A stretch of 64,000 bases of DNA, from assembly GCA_026008535.1 (NCBI GenBank), contig BRKX01000004.1, positions 8,457,501 through 8,521,500 on the forward strand, given 5' to 3'. This stretch comes from Perilla frutescens (Eukaryota; Streptophyta; Magnoliopsida; Lamiales; Lamiaceae). The position numbers and the translations under genes were made by a program. Position 1 is the stretch's first letter; every line of letters begins with the position of its first letter. Positions 58,572-64,000 of the stretch are shown one piece after another. The notes beneath the pieces were generated by a model that was given only the letters and a program-made list of their open reading frames with translations, searched no databases and was not told where the DNA came from.

Positions 58572-60246
58572 GGGTTTTGGCACTGTTCTAGGACTAATCC
58601 GGGCATAATTTCGAATTTCATAATTACATTTGATGATTAATTTATGGTGTTTCAATTTTCAGATTTAATTGGCTATGTATTTCGATTTTATGGTACAGAA
58701 AACTTGGAAGAATTTGAGATATAAAAATCGAGAATTCTAGTTTTGAGGTGCTAGAATTTTTGGTCACTATGGAATAAGGATTTGGGATGATATTTGATGA
58801 TCTTCAAATTTCCAGATTTTATTTCATAGTGTTCGAAAATTTGGAGTCAAAAATTTTGATTTTTTATGTGTTAAAAATTCCCTAATGTTGTTTTAAATTT
58901 TCGGTCCTAGCAATTAAAATTTGGATGGTGTTTTGATCAAGATCAAAATTTTCAGATTTTAATTAAGGGTGGTTCGAAAATTTAGGTGATTAGAATTGGA
59001 TTTGGTGATTTTTGATGTATATCAAAAGTTACAAAATTCTAATCAAGATAGGTTTGAAATTAGAATTTTAAATTTGGTAATTTTTAGAGTGAATCAAAAT
59101 ATCCAGATTTTAATTCTTGAAAATTTCGAAACCTATAGCTATATTATTTGGAATAGTTTTTTGATTAATGTCAAAATTTCCAAATGTGAAATATAGTGTA
59201 ATTTTTGATTTTTCATAAATTAATTTGGAGAAGATTTTGATAAAAATCAAATTTTCAGATTTGTTTATTGGCAATGATCGAAAATTATGTATATTGGATT
59301 AAGATTTGATATTATTTGATGTATATCTTAATTTACCTAATTTTAATCTAAATAGATTTGAAAATATAATTTTAAATTTGAAAGAATTTGAAGTGGATCA
59401 AATTTCAAGATTTATTATTTGGTTATTTTCAAAAATCTATGTGATTTAAATTGGATAAGGTGATTTTGGATATATACAAATAATTATCAAAATCCAATTG
59501 TTATAAGAATTTAATTTTGGATAAGTTTTGGAAGATTTTGAAGTGGATCAAATCTTCAAACCTTATGCTTAAAGATTTAACTTCTTATGGATAATATTTG
59601 GATTATATTTTTGATTTACATCAAGATATCCAATTATTATTTAATTAGGGTGGCTAGAAAATATTAAATAAATTTGGTGGATAATTTTAAATAATTTCCA
59701 GATTTATTTAAGTGATATTTTTGAAAATACAAGGTTTAAAATTGGTGGATAATTATTTCAATTTCCAATTTTGATCTTGTGGATAATATCAAATTAATTA
59801 ATTTAATTAATTGTAAAATTCAAATATTATTAAATATTCATGCATAGATATCATATGTTATTTTATGTGGATCATATAATACATGATTGTTGGATTTGTA
59901 GACTGTGTTTGTTTGCAGGTTTACCAACTATCATGGCTCCTTTATTTTATGTGATGTATGTTTATGTTAAATGAATGTTGGCCGTATGCTGGTTTGGCTA
60001 CGTGATTTTAATCCATAAGAAAATCCGTGGATTAGGTCTAGGTTTTATTTTACGTTGTTTTAATGTAATAGATATAAAGCTGTTAGACCGTGTTTTGAGT
60101 TGTAATTTTTATTCTAGCAATATTAGATTTTTTCTTTTAGAATAGATAGTCAGTATTGAATAAAGATCGGAGATCAACTAAAAAGAAGGAAAGTGGTTCA
60201 ACACTAAGAAAGGAAGGTTCACCGGTTCACCTCCCGAAACCCTAAA

Positions 60247-60312
60247 ATGGAGCTAGGGTTTTCGGCGAGGCGCGGTGAAGGGGGCGGCGGCCAAGCCTGT
60301 TTCCGGAGCTGA
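60247..60312 (+). CDS. Short upstream ORF in the B2 leader
   Basis: 22 codons including the stop. Same start (MELGFSARRGEGGG) and end (ACFRS) as in B1 with a 3-bp in-frame indel. Function unknown. Confidence 0.35.
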   Translation: MELGFSARRGEGGGGQACFRS

Positions 60313-60747
60313 CTTTCTAGTTTTATCTCATCAATCAACATGAGATATAAGCCATGATAGTTGGAATATTACTGTTGCTTATTATGTTGAAGCATGCAAT
60401 AGATGTTTATCATTTTATGTGATGATGTTTGCATGTTCGATAATGGAATAAAATGAAACCTCAAACATAAATAACTAAGTGGGAGAGATTCATACCAAAG
60501 TATGTAGAAATCTCATACGGTCTCCATTAAATTTGGTTTAATTGAGAAGTGATGGGCATACGCATTGACATCGGTCTTCCTCCATATTGGATGTGTCATA
60601 TCACAGATTTCTCTAGAAATTAAATCTCCTAAATGGATAGATGTAGAACACTATTAGGACTAACTGACTCCTCCATCTGGAGTGGTTAAATTTGAGTAGT
60701 GATCTTGGTGCGAAGATAATGGTGTGCACAATTAGATGTAATTTATT

Positions 60748-60776
60748 GATAAACGTCCACACGATCGTGGCTTATC
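60748..60776 (+). promoter_or_regulatory. Bipartite hairpin motif, copy A (B2 leader)
   Basis: GATAA ... CCAC ... GTGG ... TTATC, nearly the same as B1 26961-26989. Confidence 0.6.
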
Positions 60777-60882
60777 AGTTAGATGATTACATGACCGTGT
60801 TTATTATCCGGCTATTAATTTGCTTATTGTAAGGAATCTCAACTGGAGGCAAATTAAAAGTTTAACCTATTAAAAAATGAAT

Positions 60883-60915
60883 TTTATAAACGTCCACACT
60901 ATCGTGGCTTATGAA
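60883..60915 (+). promoter_or_regulatory. Bipartite hairpin motif, copy B (B2 leader)
   Basis: ATAA ... CCAC ... GTGG ... TTAT, about 130 bp before the gag ATG; matches B1 26821-26855. Confidence 0.6.
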
Positions 60916-61041
60916 AAATGTTTTTAAAGTGTCAGTGGAAAAGTATATAATTTTTTTGAGGTTTTCGATTATATACTGTTTATCCTAAACGTGTTTTGTG
61001 ACTGTACTGCATGTTTTAATTTCAGTTATTTCATATCCTCA

Positions 61042-61746
61042 ATGGCACTCTCCAATCTGTCCTCGATCCTCAAAGAAAACAAACTTGTCGGTGAAAACTA
61101 CAATGATTGGCTTCGTAACCTTAACTTAGTTCTTGTTGCTGAGGGACACAAGTTTGTACTTGAAGAGGTTTGTCTTCAGACGCCAAATTAGGGTTCTGAC
61201 GAAGCCCAAAAGGTTGCATATAATAAGTGCGTTAGGTCTAATGAGATAGCGCGCTGTTATATCTTGGCATCTATGTCAAGTGTGTTGCAACATCAGCATA
61301 AGCCTATGAAAACCGCTTATGATATCATGTACAACCTTGGGCAGTTATTTGGTTCTCAGAACCGCTCGGCACGTCATTTGGCAATGAAGAAACTAATGGA
61401 TGCGAGAATGTCTGACTCCACACCTGTTAGGGATCACGTTCTTATGATGATGGGGTATTTATCTGAGATCAAGACCTTAGGTGGAGAGCTAGATGGCGAT
61501 TCTCAAATCGACATTGTTCTTCATAGCTTGTCCTCGAAGTTTGAGCAGTTCAGGCTGAATTTTAACATGATTAAAAGGGATGTCAGCTTGACTGAATTGC
61601 TCATAGATCTTCAGGTGACTGAATTGCTCAAAAAGAGCAATCCTGAGGCCCACATAGCTGAAAAAAGAGCATCTTCTTCTGGTGGAAAAAGGAAGAAGAG
61701 AAACGCACCTAAGAAGGCTGCAGATGAGGCGCCTAAGGCGAAGAAG
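61042..61746 (+). pseudogene. gag of B2 (truncated by E)
   Basis: Starts MALSNLSSILKENKLVGE at 61042 and is homologous to B1 gag. A stop at about 61189, then open through ARCYILASMSSVLQHQHK and KKLMDARMSDSTPV to a lysine-rich region. E cuts it at 61746, before the CCHC knuckle. The first stop of B1 gag is a sense codon here. Confidence 0.9.
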
Positions 61747-62444
61747 TGTAACAACCCGGATTTTCAAAATATAATTAAGTAATTCCTAATTTTAATTAGG
61801 ATTTATTAAGAGGAATTTTAAGCATAATTAGGATGTTTCGGTTCTTAATTGTGTTTTTAGGATCATTTTTCATAAAATCGTATTTTTGAGAATTTTGATT
61901 CCAGCTCAGTCGCAGCCAATTTTGGTCATGTTTGAAAGGTGTTGACCCAAGGAGCATGCCGGTGCTTTCGGATTTTGAATCTGAAGTCGTTTGAGTTCCT
62001 AGTGATTTTTAATGCGTTATGAATAGTATTTTTCCGTAGAAGCGCGTTCGTTAGAAATTTGCGAAATCTCGTGTGTTGACTCGAGCCTTGTTCTTTCAAG
62101 CTTATCCTATAGGAAATTTCTCAAGGAATCTGTTGGCGTTCCCGGATTTTTATTCTGAGGTCAATTGAACGCTCGGGAATTTTATTTGTCCCTTGAGTGG
62201 AATAGTAACTTTATTTTTGAAAAGAGATTAATTTCTCATTTTCCTTCAAAACGACTCATTCTTTATTCCGAGTCAAGTTGGTTCAATAGTACTCGAGCTA
62301 ACGAACCTGCCGGTATTTTTGGATTTAATAAACGAGGTCATTTGGACCTCGCCATCGAATAAAGTGCCTTTTATCCGAGCCCCGATAATTTTAAAGCGGT
62401 GTTGTTACACTGAAGTAGCTTCCCGAGGAAGCCATTTATTTTTC

Positions 62445-62452
62445 TATAAATA
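62445..62452 (+). promoter_or_regulatory. TATA box of the E LTR
   Basis: TATAAATA in TTTCTATAAATAGCAG, about 60 bp before a (GA)n run and 130 bp before a GC-rich island. Confidence 0.7.
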
Positions 62453-62510
62453 GCAGCTCTCCCCTCCCTTTATCCTCGCTCATTTCATTTCTTCATCTCA
62501 TTTCTGTAGA

Positions 62511-62530
62511 GTAGAGAGAGAGAGAGAGTA
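62511..62530. repeat. (GA)n microsatellite in the E LTR
   Basis: About ten GA units, just downstream of the predicted transcription start. Confidence 0.85.
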
Positions 62531-62574
62531 GAGGGGAGCTCTCTTCGTGAGAGCACCCCTAGTGTTGAGAGAGA

Positions 62575-62725
62575 GCGGAGTGAGAGGGCGCCGCGGGGCT
62601 GGAGGGCGCCGCGGGGCGGAGGAACGCATGGGGGCTGACGGGCGCCGCGGGGGCTGGAGCAAGGCGGGTGCCGCGGGGGCGGCAAGGAGCCCCGCGGGGG
62701 CATGGGCGCCGCGGCGGCGCTTGGG
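62575..62725 (+). repeat. GC-rich GGCGCCGCGGGG repeat island in the E LTR
   Basis: About 150 bp of mostly G and C in AT-rich DNA, with GGCGCCGCGGGG-like 12-mers at about 62587, 62605, 62641, with variants at 62668 and 62704. ORFs here (62498-62815 reverse, 62547-62942 forward) are products of base composition: R/G/A or P/A/R-rich, no domain. Confidence 0.8.
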
Positions 62726-63618
62726 CGCGCGGGCGCGCTCATGCTGTCCGGCAGCTCCGACACGTTTTTGTACGGAGGCCATAACTTTTGCCTCGGTTGG
62801 AACTACGGGGCCCACGAGTACTCCAATCGAAGCTCTTTCGATGATCTACGAGGTAGAAATGGCCAATTGTCTGGAATATCGATATTTCGAATCGGATTTT
62901 CCGTCCCCATTTGTGGTAATTTCGGATGCCTTAATCTTTTAATTTATCGCATTTTAAGTTATAGTTAAGGGTCAAGGGTTTAGATATCGTTTCGATGTCT
63001 TATTAGGAGCTCGAATAAGGTTCTAAGTTGTTGATCGACTTTCGTAAATATGAGGTGAACCCCGAGGAGGCCTGAGGAAGGATTTTCAACTCGTTGCTTT
63101 GTCTACGCACTTGTTCTTGAGGTGCTCGTCATCGAGGTGGGTGGTTCTAAACCACGTATAAGATTTGAGCTATTAAGCTCTAGAAGCATGTTAAGGCAAG
63201 GGAAATATCCAATTAAAATATTTTATGCTCTGTCTGTTTAGTCTCTGTACAAGGAAAGGAAAGGAATAAAGTTATATGCATGATTTTGTTGAATTGCTAT
63301 TTGAGTTAGATAAAGTTAGGGAAGTTGTCATAAGTTAAGTGAGCTCTCAAGTATGTTTAGATATGCTAGAATTGTTTATATATAATTTATGCTAGCATGA
63401 GGTGTTTAGAATTGCTTTATTGCAATCGATATTTATCCGCGTTCATTTCCTCATATTTGAATGTTTATGCTTTGTTAAAGCTCGTATAGTTAAGGATTAA
63501 GGATTGCCTTTTAGGGTAAGTTATAAATCCCTTATAGGCCGAGATCATGCCCAATTAAGAATTAGCTTTAGATGATTGCTCTAAGCTTGGTATTGCTAGC
63601 TAAGTTAAGTAAGTAAGG

Positions 63619-63666
63619 AAGGTTAAGGTTAAGGTTAAGGTTAAGGTTAAGGTTAAGGTTAAGGTT
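63619..63666 (+). repeat. (AAGGTT)8 hexamer array
   Basis: Eight perfect units. Neighbouring bases (AAGTAAGGAAGG, GGTTAAGTAAGG) look like its decayed edges. Confidence 0.95.
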
Positions 63667-64000
63667 TTGATGTTGAAAATTATGATTCAATTAAGGTTAA
63701 GTAAGGAAGGGGGTTAAGGAAGGTTATAGCTTTTGTTGTAAGCAGGTTATCGAGCTCAAAGAATAGTTTATTTACATTATCATGATGTGACCTTCGTGTC
63801 ACTAATGTTGAACATTTGAAAGTGAATGGAGTCACTACTGGGTAATTCCCTCGCATACTCAGAGGATACTTTAGGTAACCCCTCTCTCATCCTAAGGCAT
63901 AAGGGTGCAGTAGACAACAGGTTTGAGCCAAGAAAGGCGCCAAGAAAGGAAGTAAAAGGTTTTGCGGGTATGGAGAGGGCTTTTGCGTTTTACTGTCCAT

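Larger units (their letters stand above)
58572..61041 (+). other. Long untranslated leader of B2
   Basis: Degenerate AT-rich repeats (58600-59850), splice-like TTTGTTTGCAGGTTT near 59910, GC-rich block with a short uORF (60247-60312), and two hairpin motifs (60748-60776, 60883-60915). Matches the B1 leader in order and spacing. Confidence 0.7.
57122..61746 (+). mobile_element. B-family copia 'B2' (5' part, cut by E)
   Basis: 5' LTR (57122-58557), PBS, 2.5-kb leader and gag (61042-61746). The remainder lies beyond E. It inserted in RT of C'. The putative left TSD is CATTC (57117-57121); the partner is outside the window. Confidence 0.9.
61747..64000 (+). mobile_element. 5' LTR region of gypsy-like element 'E' (runs off the window)
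   Basis: Starts TGTAACAACCCGG, like the TGTAACACCCCG of D, inside B2 gag. It shares with D LTRs the order TATAAATA, a GAGCTATTAAGCTC-like word (63167) and ACTGGGTAATTCCCTCGCATACTCA (63847 onward). No internal domain or PBS is reached, so the LTR is more than 2.2 kb or the edge lies beyond 64000. It could be either end of the element; the + orientation is inferred from the D-like order. Confidence 0.72.

Noticed and set aside
62498..62942. R/G/A- and P-rich ORFs on both strands
   Set aside because: Low-complexity translation of a GC-rich repeat in the E LTR, no domain.
63619..63666. Interstitial telomere repeat
   Set aside because: The unit is AAGGTT (TTAAGG), not plant TTTAGGG or TTAGGG.
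1..64000. Host protein-coding genes
   Set aside because: No ORF outside element boundaries shows a cellular protein family; all conserved coding blocks are gag, pol or ORF3 parts.

Overview
The window looks like repeat-rich, probably pericentromeric, nuclear DNA of a flowering plant. The evidence is that every recognisable coding segment belongs to plant LTR retrotransposons (Ty1/copia Sirevirus-type, other Ty1/copia, Ty3/gypsy Athila-type and a Tekay/Del-like gypsy). I see no host gene, tRNA or rRNA gene. The species cannot be named from this.

Layout, by insertion history. (1) A Sirevirus-like copia element 'C' (+ strand; probable split 5' LTR, PBS 31119, gag-pol 31206-36681, env-like ORF3 37503-38062) is the oldest host on the left. 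(2) Its 5' LTR was hit twice: by an Athila-type gypsy 'A' (- strand, 1580-21018, near-perfect TSD GTCCT/GTCCC) and by a young copia 'B1' (- strand, 21220-30626, perfect TSD ATAGC, 1448-bp LTRs). (3) Athila A was itself split inside its integrase gene by a second Sirevirus 'S' (+ strand, 4767-14369, 940-bp LTRs, TSD TGGCC/TGGTC). (4) A deleted Athila relative 'AC' (38063-42427) sits in ORF3 of C. It carries a truncated B-family copy 'B3' (42428-44567), which ends abruptly against a second, inverted Sirevirus C copy, C' (- strand, 44568-45659 and 55130-57121). (5) ORF3 of C' is split by a gypsy derivative 'D' (45660-55124, TSD GATTG) with the structure LTR-internal-LTR-internal-LTR and an exact 3896-bp period. 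(6) The RT of C' is cut by another B copy, B2 (+ strand, from 57122). (7) The gag of B2 is cut by the 5' LTR of a further gypsy-like element 'E' (61747 to the window end).

Coding content is almost all pseudogenic. B1 is the exception: one 1317-codon gag-pol frame with only four in-frame stops and no frameshift. S and C carry the Sirevirus hallmarks of a long gag with zinc knuckles and coiled coil, a purine-rich tract at the 3' end (multiplied in S) and an env-like third ORF.

Most notable non-coding signals: the middle LTR of D is a clean hybrid of the outer two (a fossil of unequal LTR recombination); a 12-unit hairpin array with compensatory changes lies in the D leader; duplicated bipartite hairpins and a frame-preserved short uORF lie in the B-family leader; and CAGTT/AACTG-rich tracts resembling MYB-core arrays occur in two unrelated element families. 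All coordinates and mismatch counts were read by eye.
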